NCBI GenBank assembly: GCA_018780645.1
Contig: JADMJJ010000006.1
Coordinates: 1 to 64,000 of the forward strand
Direction of reading: 5' to 3'
Length of the DNA stretch: 64,000 nucleotides
Source of the DNA: Burkholderiaceae bacterium
Lineage (GTDB): Bacteria > Pseudomonadota > Gammaproteobacteria > Burkholderiales > Burkholderiaceae_C
The position numbers were made by a program, and so were the translations under genes. Below are positions 47,170 to 57,055 of this stretch, in pieces. Position 1 is the stretch's first letter. The number at the start of each line of letters is the position of its first letter. The notes under the pieces are model-generated. The model saw only the letters and a list, made by a program, of their open reading frames with translations, was not told the DNA's origin and made no database searches.

Positions 47170-48189
47170 ATGCTCGACGAGCGCTCCAAATCACTGCTGA
47201 AAACCCTGGTTGAACGCTATATCGCGGACGGTCAGCCGGTGGGCTCGCGCACGCTGTCCAAGGCCTCGGGCCTGGAGCTGTCGCCGGCCACGATACGCAA
47301 TGTGATGGCCGATCTGGAAGAGCTGGGCCTGATCGCGAGCCCCCACACCAGCGCCGGGCGCATACCTACGCCGAAGGGCTACCGTCTGTTCGTCGACACC
47401 ATGCTCACCGCCAAGCCCGCCGGCTCCGGGATGGGTGGCGGCGCGCTGGAGCCCCATCTGCAGCCCGACCAGCCGCAGCGAGTGATCGCCAATGCGGCGC
47501 AGATCCTTTCCAATCTGTCCAGCTTTGTCGGCGTGGTCACCACGCCGCGCAAGGCCTCCGTCTTCCACCACATCGAGTTCCTGCGCCTGGGCGAGCGGCG
47601 TGTGCTGGTGATACTGGTGGCACCCGATGGCGATGTGCAGAACCGCGTCATCTTTACCGCGCAGGACATCAACCAGGGCCAGTTGCTGGAGGCCAGCAAC
47701 TACATCAACGCCCACTACGCCGGCCTGACCATTGAGGCGGTGCGCGAACGGCTCAAGCATGAGGTCGATGCCCTGCGCGGCGAGATCGCGATGCTGATGC
47801 AGGCGGCCGTGCAGGCCGGCACCGAGGTGATGGAAGGCAACCAGGAGCAGATGGTCATCTCCGGCGAGCGCAATCTGCTCACCGTGCAGGACTTCAGCCA
47901 CGACATGGGCAGCCTGCGCCGCCTGTTCGACCTGTTCGAGCAGAAGACCCAGCTGATGCGCCTGCTTGACGTCTCCAGCCGCGCCGAGGGCGTGCGCATC
48001 TATATCGGCGGCGAGAGCCAGGTCGTGCCCTACGAGGAGCTATCCATCGTCTCCGCCCCCTACGAAGTCGACGGCCAGATCGTCGGCACCCTGGGCGTGA
48101 TCGGCCCCACCCGCATGGCCTATGACCGCATGATCCAGATCGTCGATATCACCTCGCGGCTGGTGACGAATGCGCTGTCGCAGAAGTAG
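47170..48189 (+). CDS. hrcA: Heat-inducible transcription repressor HrcA
   Basis: A 339-residue repressor of class I heat-shock genes (groESL, dnaK) through CIRCE operators. The winged-helix start is [18 protein letters not shown], with [26 protein letters not shown] and [18 protein letters not shown] (residues 20-85). The GAF-like centre and the C-terminal YIGGES and [12 protein letters not shown] motifs follow. The ATG at 47170 matches the family start and sits seven bases after TACAAT; the in-frame ATG at 47161 overlaps that hexamer and is disfavoured. Confidence 0.96.
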   Translation: MLDERSKSLLKTLVERYIADGQPVGSRTLSKASGLELSPATIRNVMADLEELGLIASPHTSAGRIPTPKGYRLFVDTMLTAKPAGSGMGGGALEPHLQPDQPQRVIANAAQILSNLSSFVGVVTTPRKASVFHHIEFLRLGERRVLVILVAPDGDVQNRVIFTAQDINQGQLLEASNYINAHYAGLTIEAVRERLKHEVDALRGEIAMLMQAAVQAGTEVMEGNQEQMVISGERNLLTVQDFSHDMGSLRRLFDLFEQKTQLMRLLDVSSRAEGVRIYIGGESQVVPYEELSIVSAPYEVDGQIVGTLGVIGPTRMAYDRMIQIVDITSRLVTNALSQK

Positions 48190-48260
48190 CCGCCCGAAAA
48201 CCCCGCCACTTGCCCCTACAATCCACGCCTTCGGCACACAGCCGGACCGCAGTTCCCGGG

Positions 48261-48337
48261 GGGCCGTTAGCTCAGTTGGTTAGAGCAGAGGACTCATAAT
48301 CCTTTGGTCGTAGGTTCAAGTCCTACACGGCCTACCA
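48261..48337 (+). tRNA. tRNA with CAT anticodon (Met type, possibly tRNA-Ile2)
   Basis: A 77-base tRNA with encoded CCA. The acceptor stem GGGCCGT pairs with ACGGCCT (one G-U pair), the anticodon loop gives CAT, and the T arm is GTAGGTTCAAGTCCTAC. The anticodon-stem and variable region (GACTCATAATC then TTGGTCG) resembles E. coli tRNA-Ile2, whose C34 is changed to lysidine by TilS, more than elongator tRNA-Met. Software would usually label it Met. Confidence 0.93.
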
Positions 48338-48355
48338 AAATTATGTGAGAAGAAT

Positions 48356-48381
48356 CAAGGGCTTGCGTTCGCAGGCCCTTG
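48356..48381. terminator. Hairpin after the tRNA gene, possible bidirectional terminator
   Basis: CAAGGGCTTGCG and CGCAGGCCCTTG (48356-48381) form a 12-bp stem with one G-T pair. It stands between the tRNA gene and the convergent dienelactone hydrolase gene. T-runs on either side are weak. Confidence 0.45.
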
Positions 48382-48433
48382 GCTTGTCCGGCTCTGAGTC
48401 TGCCGCTGCGGCAGAGTTGGGACAACGCTTCCG

Positions 48434-49264
48434 TCATTGCAGCCTCATCCTGAAGAACGACAGAATCTCGTCTCGGGCCGCCAACGTGGGCTGGCCCGCT
48501 TCATCGATCAGATGGGTCGTCACCACGCTGTGCGGGCTGGCCACCACCTGCTCGAAGAAGGGCGGCAGGTCTGTGCGATTCGCCGCGCTGTCGGGCAGTA
48601 TGCGCGCGACGAATCGATCGCCGAGGACCTCGGCATAGGCTGCGAAGCGCTCGGCCTTGCAGTAGCGGTCACCGTCGAAGCGATAGGCCAGGGCGGTCAG
48701 ATCGTCCCGCTCCAGGCGGCTGCGCACGGCGGTGAGTTCCTCGGGTGCGATCTCCAGCCCGGCGGGGTCGTCGAACGGCAGCGAGGGCTGGCACAGCACG
48801 GGTGCCAGCAGAGCGGGCTCAAGCATCATCGTCAGCGCGAAGTTGCCGGTGAAGCACATGCCTATCGCCCCCACGCCGGGCCCTCCGCACTCGGCGTGCA
48901 CCAGCCTCGCCAGTGCGCGCAGCCACAGCGTCACCGGGCTGGCCTTGTTGGCCCCCTTCTTGTTGGCAAAGGCGCGGAACTCGGCACTGACGCAGGCCTT
49001 TTGCATGATGGCCATGCCCTCGGCGGCAGCCGGCACGGCGCCGTCGCGGCCGAACAGCGAGGGCATATAGACCGTGAAGCCGGCATCCCTGACCCAGCGG
49101 CTGAAGCGGGCGACCTGGGGGCTGATGCCGGGCATCTCGGTCATCACGATCACGGCCGGGCCGGTGCCAGCGACGTGCACGACTTTCGATGCACCGTCCA
49201 GGCTGATGTCGCGGGGCTCGAAGTCTTCGAGCGCATCGTGTTCGTTCATATTGCGATGGGTCAT
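48434..49264 (-). CDS. Dienelactone hydrolase family protein
   Basis: A 276-residue alpha/beta hydrolase. The central strand-turn AVIVMTEMPGISPQVARFSRWVRDAGFTVYMPSLFG (about residues 38-73) is characteristic, and the nucleophile elbow is GAIGMCFTGNFALTM with Cys in place of Ser, as in dienelactone hydrolases. The substrate is unknown. AGGAG lies about ten bases upstream of the ATG. A GFA-family gene follows upstream on the same strand 30 bases away, so the two may be co-transcribed. Confidence 0.88.
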   Translation of the reverse strand: MTHRNMNEHDALEDFEPRDISLDGASKVVHVAGTGPAVIVMTEMPGISPQVARFSRWVRDAGFTVYMPSLFGRDGAVPAAAEGMAIMQKACVSAEFRAFANKKGANKASPVTLWLRALARLVHAECGGPGVGAIGMCFTGNFALTMMLEPALLAPVLCQPSLPFDDPAGLEIAPEELTAVRSRLERDDLTALAYRFDGDRYCKAERFAAYAEVLGDRFVARILPDSAANRTDLPPFFEQVVASPHSVVTTHLIDEAGQPTLAARDEILSFFRMRLQ

Positions 49265-49294
49265 GGGCGGACGCTCCTGTGTCGGACTCCGGCT

Positions 49295-49717
49295 TCAGCT
49301 TGCAACAAAGCCCTGCTGAAAGACGGCCACGCCGTCTGGGATGGTGACCCAGGCGCATTTGGACCGCACCCAGACATGCCTGTTAATGGTGAACCAGCCC
49401 GGCTCGTCGAAGGTGCCGGCGGCGATGGTGCGCATGCCGGCCCGCAGCTCGCTGCAGTGAGAGACCGTGGTGCCGCAGCTGCCGCAGAAACTCATTCTCA
49501 GCCAACGGCCGCTCTCGTCGGAGCGATGCTCGTACTCGAGTGGCTGGCCCTGGGTGAGCTCGACGGCGGCTTCGGGAAACGTCGCGAAGATGGCAAAGGC
49601 GCTCGCCAAGCGCCGCTGGCAGAAGGTGCAATGGCAAACGCCCCCGGCCGTGGGGCGGCCGCTGACTCGGTAGCGGACGGCACCGCAAACGCAGCCGCCG
49701 GTATGGACTTCGGTCAT
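49295..49717 (-). CDS. GFA (CENP-V/GFA) family zinc protein
   Basis: A 140-residue protein with the zinc-binding cysteines of the GFA fold: GGCVCGAVRY (residues 7-16), VCHCTFCQRR (about 28-36) and FCGSCGTTV (about 78-86). Relatives include glutathione-dependent formaldehyde-activating enzyme, but most members have no proven reaction, so the name should not be read as a function. AGGAG lies six bases before the ATG. Confidence 0.92.
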   Translation of the reverse strand: MTEVHTGGCVCGAVRYRVSGRPTAGGVCHCTFCQRRLASAFAIFATFPEAAVELTQGQPLEYEHRSDESGRWLRMSFCGSCGTTVSHCSELRAGMRTIAAGTFDEPGWFTINRHVWVRSKCAWVTIPDGVAVFQQGFVAS

Positions 49718-49739
49718 GGGTTCTCCTGTGAGTATGGAT

Positions 49740-49862
49740 TCAGGCGCAGAACGCAGCGAGCAGCAGCCAGGATGCGACGTTGGCGGGATTCAGCCACGCA
49801 CAGAACGCCAGCAGACACAGCGCGGTCAGCAGTGCCCAGCCGGCGGCGGCGCGCCAGCTCAT
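49740..49862 (-). CDS. 40-residue hydrophobic ORF coupled to the MFS gene
   Basis: An ATG at 49862 overlaps the TGA of the MFS transporter gene (ATGA) and opens a 40-codon frame. It encodes two hydrophobic stretches, AGWALLTALCLLAFCAW (about residues 7-23) and ASWLLLAAFCA (about 30-40), with NPANV between. It starts with the polar MSWRAA and ends at a TGA 22 bases before the GFA gene. The frame, overlap and hydrophobicity suggest a real small membrane protein, possibly an accessory subunit or a split-off thirteenth helix; no homologue is known to me. Confidence 0.55.
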   Translation of the reverse strand: MSWRAAAGWALLTALCLLAFCAWLNPANVASWLLLAAFCA

Positions 49863-51121
49863 GCCACCGCCCCGGCCTTGGGCAGGCGCACCAGCTGGCG
49901 GTCGTCGATCGGCCAGTGCAGCAGGGCCGCCAACAGGCCCAGGCCCAGCGCGCACAGCCAGATCAGGTCGTAGGATTGGGTGATCTCGAACAGCAGGCTG
50001 CCCAGCCAGACGCCGAGAAAAGCGCCCAGCTGGTGGCCCAGGAATACAAAGCCGAACAGGGTGGTGATGTAGCGCACCCCGAACACCTGCGACACCAGGC
50101 CATTGGTCAGCGGCGCCGTGCCCAGCCATACAAAGCCCATCACCGCAGCAAAGGCGTAGAGGCCCAGCGGGCTTGGCGGCAGCAGCAGAAACAGCGCCAT
50201 CGCCGCCGTGCGCACCAGATAGATGCCGGCCAGCAGATGCTTGCGGCGGTAGCGCGCACCGAGCAGGCCGCTGTAGTAGGTGCCGAAGATATTGGTCAGG
50301 GCAATGATGGCCAAGGCGGTGACGCCCTCGGACGGCCGCATGCCCCTGTCCAGCAGATAGGCCGGCAGATGCGTGGCGATGAAGGCAAGCTGGAACCCGC
50401 AGGCCAGGAAGCCCAGGTTCAACAGCCAGAAGCCGCGATGGGCGAAGGCCTCGCGCAGGGCAGTTGCCAGGGGCAGGTCGGCATCGCTGCGCGTGGCGGC
50501 CTGCGGTTTCTCCTGCAGTGCCCGCGCCAGCGGCATCGCCATCAGCATCACGAGGGCCAGTGTCATCAGGGCGCCGCTCCAGGCCCACAGGCCCAGCAGT
50601 TCCTGCGTCGCCGGCACCATCACGAACTGCGCGAGCCCGCCAATGGCGCCCGCCAGGCCCAGCGCCCAGCTGCGCCGTTCGGGCGCGACCAGCCGGCTGA
50701 GTGCGCCGTAGACGGCGCCGAAGGTGGTGCCCGACAGGCCTATGCCTACGCACACGCCGGCGCTGAGCATGAAGCTGGTGGTGGTGTCGGCCTGCACCAT
50801 CAGGTAAAGGCCGGCGGCGTAGCAGGCCAGGCCCGCCGCCACCACCTTGGCCGACCCGTAGCGGTCGGCCAGCATGCCGGTGAACGGTTGCGCAATGCCC
50901 CAGGTCAGGTTCTGTATGGCCATGGCCAGGCCGAAGGTTTCGCGGGACCAGCCTCGGTCCATCGTGATGGGCAGAAAGAACAGCCCCTGCACATGGCGCA
51001 CGCCCAGGGCCAGCCCCATGACGATGCCGCCGGCCAGCACCAGGGCCCAGGCCTGTTGCCACCAGGCCGTGGATGGGGCGGAGGAGGCGCCGTCGGGGCG
51101 GGGTAAGGGGGCTGTTGTCAC
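49859..51121 (-). CDS. Major facilitator superfamily transporter
   Basis: A 420-residue, twelve-helix transporter. Landmarks are GMLADRYGSAKVVAAGL at loop 2-3 (the MFS A-motif, about residues 82-98), FGAVYGALSRLVAPERRSWALGLAGAIGG, and the repeated pseudo-motif GLLGARYRRKHLLAG in the second half. The family resembles monocarboxylate/oxalate:formate-type (UhpC-like) porters; the substrate is unknown. The start is a GTG. It is divergent from a LysR gene, with 93 bases between, so that regulator probably controls it. Confidence 0.92.
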   Translation of the reverse strand: MTTAPLPRPDGASSAPSTAWWQQAWALVLAGGIVMGLALGVRHVQGLFFLPITMDRGWSRETFGLAMAIQNLTWGIAQPFTGMLADRYGSAKVVAAGLACYAAGLYLMVQADTTTSFMLSAGVCVGIGLSGTTFGAVYGALSRLVAPERRSWALGLAGAIGGLAQFVMVPATQELLGLWAWSGALMTLALVMLMAMPLARALQEKPQAATRSDADLPLATALREAFAHRGFWLLNLGFLACGFQLAFIATHLPAYLLDRGMRPSEGVTALAIIALTNIFGTYYSGLLGARYRRKHLLAGIYLVRTAAMALFLLLPPSPLGLYAFAAVMGFVWLGTAPLTNGLVSQVFGVRYITTLFGFVFLGHQLGAFLGVWLGSLLFEITQSYDLIWLCALGLGLLAALLHWPIDDRQLVRLPKAGAVA

Positions 51122-51214
51122 GGTGTCTCGTCCTTGGCTGGCTATGCGTCGATTTGAGGCTTTCGGGCGCTGTGCTTCAATCGATTCTTCGGCCGCTTCA
51201 CATGAGCATCGGTA

Positions 51215-52171
51215 ATGTCACTTCCGCTGGTTCGCCTGTCGTCTCTCGATCTGATCCGAGGCTTTGTCGCGGTCGGGCGTCGCATGAGCATCACGCTCGC
51301 GGCCCAGGATCTGTGCCTGACCCAGTCTGCGGTGAGCCGTCAGATCCATGCGTTGGAGGAGCAGCTGGGCCTCAAGCTGCTGGTGCGTGGCCATCGCTCC
51401 ATCGCGTTCACGGCCGAGGGCGAGCGCCTGTTCCGCAGTGCCGATGGTGCCGTGCAGCAGTTGCAGGATGTGCTGGGCGAGCTGCGTGCCGACGGCGTGC
51501 AGCGCCCGGTCATGCTCAGCGCCAGCATCGGCTTCACCGGCCTGTGGCTGCTGCCGCGGCTGAGCCGGCTGCAGGCCCTGCATCCGGAGGTGGACCTGCG
51601 CGTCTCCGCCAACAACCGCATCGTCGATCTTCGCCACGACGGCATCGACCTGGCCATACGCTACACCACGGCTGCGCTGGCGCCGGCGGGTGCCACCCGC
51701 TTGTTCGGCGAGTCGCTGGCGCCTGTGGTCCATCCCGCGCTGGGCCTGCGGTCCATGGCCGAGGCGCTGAGGCAGGTGTCGCTGCTGGAGTTCGACAACC
51801 CGCTACATCCCTTCCTGCAATGGGGCGATTGGCTGCAGGCCCAGGGCCTTGGCGAGGCACGGCCCAAGGGCTTTCTGCGCTTCAATCAGTATGACCAGGT
51901 GATACAGGCGGCCCTGGACGGGCAGGGTGTGGCCCTGGGGCGACTGGAGCTGATACAGCCGCTGCTTGATGCCGGCCGCCTGCAACGGCTCACGCCACCG
52001 GAGCTGAGCATCGCCACGAGCCATGCCTACTGGCTGATTCGCGCCAGCGAGCCGCCGCGCCCCGATGTGCAGCGCGTGGCCGCGTGGATAGAGTACGAGG
52101 CGGCGCTACCAGTTGCCGCGCAGGCTCAGCCGCCAGGTCCGTGGCGCCTCGGCCCAGGTGAACAGGCCTGA
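51215..52171 (+). CDS. LysR family transcriptional regulator (GcvA-like)
   Basis: A 318-residue regulator. The winged helix-turn-helix lies at residues 9-65 (SLDLIRGFVAVGRRMSITLAAQDLCLTQSAVSRQIHALEEQLG). The effector domain has the GcvA-group stretch LRHDGIDLAIRYTT (about residues 132-145). It is divergent from the MFS gene, the usual layout for a LysR gene and its target. The C terminus (after AAWIEYEA) is a proline/glycine-rich extension whose codons overlap the 3' end of the TonB receptor gene on the other strand. Confidence 0.93.
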   Translation: MSLPLVRLSSLDLIRGFVAVGRRMSITLAAQDLCLTQSAVSRQIHALEEQLGLKLLVRGHRSIAFTAEGERLFRSADGAVQQLQDVLGELRADGVQRPVMLSASIGFTGLWLLPRLSRLQALHPEVDLRVSANNRIVDLRHDGIDLAIRYTTAALAPAGATRLFGESLAPVVHPALGLRSMAEALRQVSLLEFDNPLHPFLQWGDWLQAQGLGEARPKGFLRFNQYDQVIQAALDGQGVALGRLELIQPLLDAGRLQRLTPPELSIATSHAYWLIRASEPPRPDVQRVAAWIEYEAALPVAAQAQPPGPWRLGPGEQA

Positions 52172-54043
52172 GCGCTCGGCCAGCTGGGTATTGCCCAGAT
52201 TGGTGACACCCAGATCCAGCGCCAGCCGCGGGCTGAAGTTCCACCCGATACTGGCATTGCACAGGGTCAACGCCGGCACCGCCTGGGGTGGCAGGCCGAC
52301 GACGGTGGAGGCCAGCAGCTGGCCGGCGCTGTGCTCGGCGCGCAGGCTGGCGCGCCAGGGGCCAGCGGCCCAGTCGAGGCCGGCGCCGAGGGTGTGGCGG
52401 GGGCGCTTTTCGAGCCTTGCGCCTTGGCCGTCCAGCGCGTCGAGGTACTGGTAGTTGGCGGCCAGGCTGAAGCCGCTGGCGAGGCGCCAGCGGGCCGAGG
52501 CCTCGAGGCCGCGCAGGCGGGCGCGATCGACATTGGCGAAGCGGAACAGGCTGCGCGGGCCGGTGGTGCTGACCAGCACCGGCACGATCAGGTCGCGCAC
52601 GCGGTTGTCGAACACCATCAGCTGGGCCCCGGCGTCCTGCGTGTCCCAGCCCAGGCCCAGCTCGACGGCGCGGTTGCTCTCGGGGCGCAGGGTTGGGTCT
52701 GACTGGTAGGTGTAGGGGCCCTCGTCCTCCTGGTAGCCGGGGCTGATCTGCTTGAGCGTCGGTGGCTTGTAGCCATGGCTGGTGCCGCCCTTGAGTGTCC
52801 AGTGCGGGGCCAGATGCCAGACGCCGTACAGGCGCGGGCTCCACTCGCCGCCGAAGCGTTCGTGGTGGTCGCGGCGCAGGCCTGCGGTGATGGTGAGCGC
52901 GGGGCTCAGCGTCCACTCGTCCTGCACGAACACCGAGCGGTGCGAGGCGCTGGCCTCGCCGCCGACCAGGCCCTCGTTGCGCAGCTTCTCCTCGCGCAGC
53001 TCCAGGCCGGTGGTGAGCCAGTGGGCGGCGCTGAGGCGGCCGTTCAGATTCGCCTCCAGCACCTGGTCGTTCAGCGTGTTGGGACGCAGCGAGGCCACGC
53101 CGTTGCTGCGTAGATTGCTCATCGCGACACGGCTGGCGTAGGCGCGCAACATGCTGTTCCATTCGCGGGCGGCGCCCCAGTTCGCCGTCCAGCCCAGCAT
53201 CGCATGGCTGCGCTCCAGCAGCGTGTCACTGGCATAGACGCGCTTCTTGCCGCTGCGCTCGACTGCCAGTGCGTCGCGTTCCTCGCGGCCGCTGCGGCCT
53301 TCCAGCTCCAACTGCTGGCCGGGGTTCAGCGTCCATTGCAGTGCCAGGCCGGCATCCTGCTTGTGGCGGCCCTCGATGTCGGAGATGCGTGGGTCCAGGC
53401 CGGAGGCCACCGCATCGCGGCGGCTGTCGGCAACTGTCAGCGAGGCCGCCAGGCCCGCGGCCAGCGGGCCGGTCAGGCGGACCGATGCGCGGTGGCCATC
53501 GCCGCCACGGCCGCCGTCGGCCCATGAGCCTTCCAGTCTTGCGCTGCCCTGCCACTGCTCGCCGGGCTGGCGGGTGATGATGTTGACCACGCCACCCATC
53601 GCCTCGGCGCCGTAGAGCACCGACAGCGGGCCACGCACGATCTCGATGCGCTCGATCTCGTCGGCGGCCACCCAGTCGAGCTGGAAGTCGGAGTGGCCGA
53701 TCACGCCGTCGCTGGCGCCGATGCGCTTGCCATTGACGAGGAACAGCGTGTGTCGCGCATCCATGCCGCGCAGGCTCACCGTCTTGCGGCCACTGATGGT
53801 GCGGCCGAAGACGCTGATGCCGGTCTCGCCGCGCACCGCCTCCAGCACGTTGTCGGCGCCGCGCTGGGCAATCTGCTCGGCGGTGATCACGGTCACTGCG
53901 GCCGGCGCGTCGACCAGCGCCATCGCATGGCGCGTGGCCGAGACCAGCACGATGGGTAGTTGCTCTGGCTCGGCCCTTGCCGTGCCAAGGCAGGCGAGTG
54001 CGGCCAGGGCCAGCAGGCTGTGGGTGTACTTCAGGGATCTCAT
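52106..54043 (-). CDS. TonB-dependent outer-membrane receptor
   Basis: A 645-residue receptor. Signal peptide at residues 1-24 (ending in GTARA), TonB-box-like IVLVSATRHAM, plug domain with VSLRGMDARHTLFLVNGKRIGASDGV and VEIVRGPLSVLYGAEAMGGVVNIITRQ, and a 22-strand barrel ending in RTWRLSLRGNW with the terminal aromatic. It resembles CirA/FepA-type receptors. It is divergent from nirS with a 208-base spacer containing a Dnr-type box, so iron, haem or copper supply for denitrification is possible but not shown. Its 3' end overlaps the LysR gene by 66 bases. Confidence 0.92.
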   Translation of the reverse strand: MRSLKYTHSLLALAALACLGTARAEPEQLPIVLVSATRHAMALVDAPAAVTVITAEQIAQRGADNVLEAVRGETGISVFGRTISGRKTVSLRGMDARHTLFLVNGKRIGASDGVIGHSDFQLDWVAADEIERIEIVRGPLSVLYGAEAMGGVVNIITRQPGEQWQGSARLEGSWADGGRGGDGHRASVRLTGPLAAGLAASLTVADSRRDAVASGLDPRISDIEGRHKQDAGLALQWTLNPGQQLELEGRSGREERDALAVERSGKKRVYASDTLLERSHAMLGWTANWGAAREWNSMLRAYASRVAMSNLRSNGVASLRPNTLNDQVLEANLNGRLSAAHWLTTGLELREEKLRNEGLVGGEASASHRSVFVQDEWTLSPALTITAGLRRDHHERFGGEWSPRLYGVWHLAPHWTLKGGTSHGYKPPTLKQISPGYQEDEGPYTYQSDPTLRPESNRAVELGLGWDTQDAGAQLMVFDNRVRDLIVPVLVSTTGPRSLFRFANVDRARLRGLEASARWRLASGFSLAANYQYLDALDGQGARLEKRPRHTLGAGLDWAAGPWRASLRAEHSAGQLLASTVVGLPPQAVPALTLCNASIGWNFSPRLALDLGVTNLGNTQLAERSGLFTWAEAPRTWRLSLRGNW

Positions 54044-54104
54044 GGCGGTGTCCGTTGACCAGTGTTGGCGCCAGCATGCAGACAAAGATCAAGGCGCGCC
54101 TTGA

Positions 54105-55970
<1,866 letters not shown>

Positions 55971-55979
55971 CCCACCCCC

Positions 55980-56076
55980 GAGGCGCTGACGCGCCTCCCC
56001 CTCAAGGGGGCGTCGCCAGTGGCCCGGCAAAGCCGGTTCCACGGCGCCCGCTGGAGGGGGCCCGGGGCTGAGCCCC
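55980..56076 (+). repeat. Cluster of four hairpins between nirS and nirM
   Basis: Within 97 bases four inverted repeats occur: GAGGCGC/GCGCCTC (55980-55997), CCCCC/GGGGG (55997-56010), CCGGC/GCCGG (56024-56036) and GGGGC/GCCCC (56064-56076). Such GC-rich intergenic repeats recur in comamonad-like genomes. No T-run follows. It may stabilise the nirS mRNA or limit read-through into nirM. Confidence 0.65.
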
Positions 56077-56109
56077 TCGGCTTCTGGCATGCGAAAGGAG
56101 ATTGAACTT

Positions 56110-56430
56110 ATGCGTACTGCAATGATTCTGCTGGCTGGTCTGTGCCTGTTGGCTGGACCCGCCGCCCGGGCCGATGAGGCCCTGCTCACCAAGGGCGGCT
56201 GCATGGCCTGCCACACCAAGGACAAGAAGCTGGTGGGGCCGGCGTTCAAGGACATCGCAGCCAAGTACAAGAACAGCGACAAGGGCCAGGACGTGGTGGC
56301 CACCCTGGTGGCCAAGGTGCGGGCCGGCGGCAAGGGCGTGTTCGGCCCGATCCCGATGCCGCCCAGCGGCCCGGACAAGATCAGCGACGCCGATCTGCAG
56401 GCCTCGGTGGGCTGGATACTGAAGCAGTGA
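56110..56430 (+). CDS. nirM: Cytochrome c551 (NirM-like electron donor)
   Basis: A 106-residue class I cytochrome c. Signal peptide at residues 1-21, haem motif CMACH at residues 31-35, the KLVGPAFKDIAAKYK segment common to c551/c552 proteins, and axial Met83 in IPMPPSGP. In nir clusters this protein carries electrons to NirS. An ATG seven codons upstream is in frame; the start used has AAGGAG nine bases before it. It is separated from nirS by the hairpin cluster. Confidence 0.93.
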   Translation: MRTAMILLAGLCLLAGPAARADEALLTKGGCMACHTKDKKLVGPAFKDIAAKYKNSDKGQDVVATLVAKVRAGGKGVFGPIPMPPSGPDKISDADLQASVGWILKQ

Positions 56431-56434
56431 GTCG

Positions 56435-57055
56435 GTGAACAGGCGTCTGGCGCTGGCCCTGTTGCTGGCGACCCCAGCACTCGCTCGCGCGCAGGCCCTC
56501 GTCAGCAATGCCGAGGGCTTGCGCCTTTCCTCCCAGGGCCAGCAGCTGATCTTGAGCGGAGTTGATGGCACCGAGCTGCGCCGCTGGCCGGTGGCCGATG
56601 TGCGCGGCCGCCGCACCACCGTGCAGGCGCTACGAGACGCCAGCGCGCGGCGCAGCTTCATCGTCGTGCTCAGCGGCCTGGCCGAACTCTGGGAGATTGC
56701 CTACGACCCCTCCGCCGCACCGGTCTACGAGGGCCTGGTGCATGACTACCGCATGGGCGAGGGCATTGCCAGCCCGGGCTATCTGACGCCACGGCGCATG
56801 CCGCTGGATGCGCCCATCGGCGCCATCTTCTTCGATCCCCGCATGCCCTGGCTGCTGGCCGAGCAGGGCGGGCAGCTGGTGGTGCTGCATCTCGATGTGC
56901 GGCGCCGCATCGCCAGCCTGGGGGCGGCCGATATCGGCAGCGCCAGGCTGCTGCAGCGTGAGGGGCAATGGCTGCTGAGCCTGGATCGCGGCGAGGGCCA
57001 GGTCTTGTTCGATACCCGGCGCTGGCAGCCGGTGCAGGCCGTGTCCGCCTACTGA
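56435..57055 (+). CDS. Short cytochrome d1-like propeller protein (NirF/NirN-like fragment)
   Basis: A 206-residue exported protein with a GTG start four bases after nirM. A signal peptide (residues 1-20, ending in ARAQ) is followed by short beta strands. The stretch from LAELWEIAYDP to GLVHDYRMGEGI (about residues 81-111), then RRMPLD, FFDPRMPW and LHLDVRRRIASL, resembles one section of the cytochrome d1 domain found in NirN, NirF and NirS. The protein is about half the length of NirF and lacks a c-haem motif. It may be a remnant, or a specialised d1-haem-binding accessory. The assignment rests on remembered family patterns. Confidence 0.6.
   Translation: MNRRLALALLLATPALARAQALVSNAEGLRLSSQGQQLILSGVDGTELRRWPVADVRGRRTTVQALRDASARRSFIVVLSGLAELWEIAYDPSAAPVYEGLVHDYRMGEGIASPGYLTPRRMPLDAPIGAIFFDPRMPWLLAEQGGQLVVLHLDVRRRIASLGAADIGSARLLQREGQWLLSLDRGEGQVLFDTRRWQPVQAVSAY

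Noticed and set aside
48437-51106. 889-codon plus-strand frame through the hydrolase, GFA and MFS genes
   Set aside because: It is antisense to three recognisable genes and has a repetitive Gln/Ala/Gly composition.
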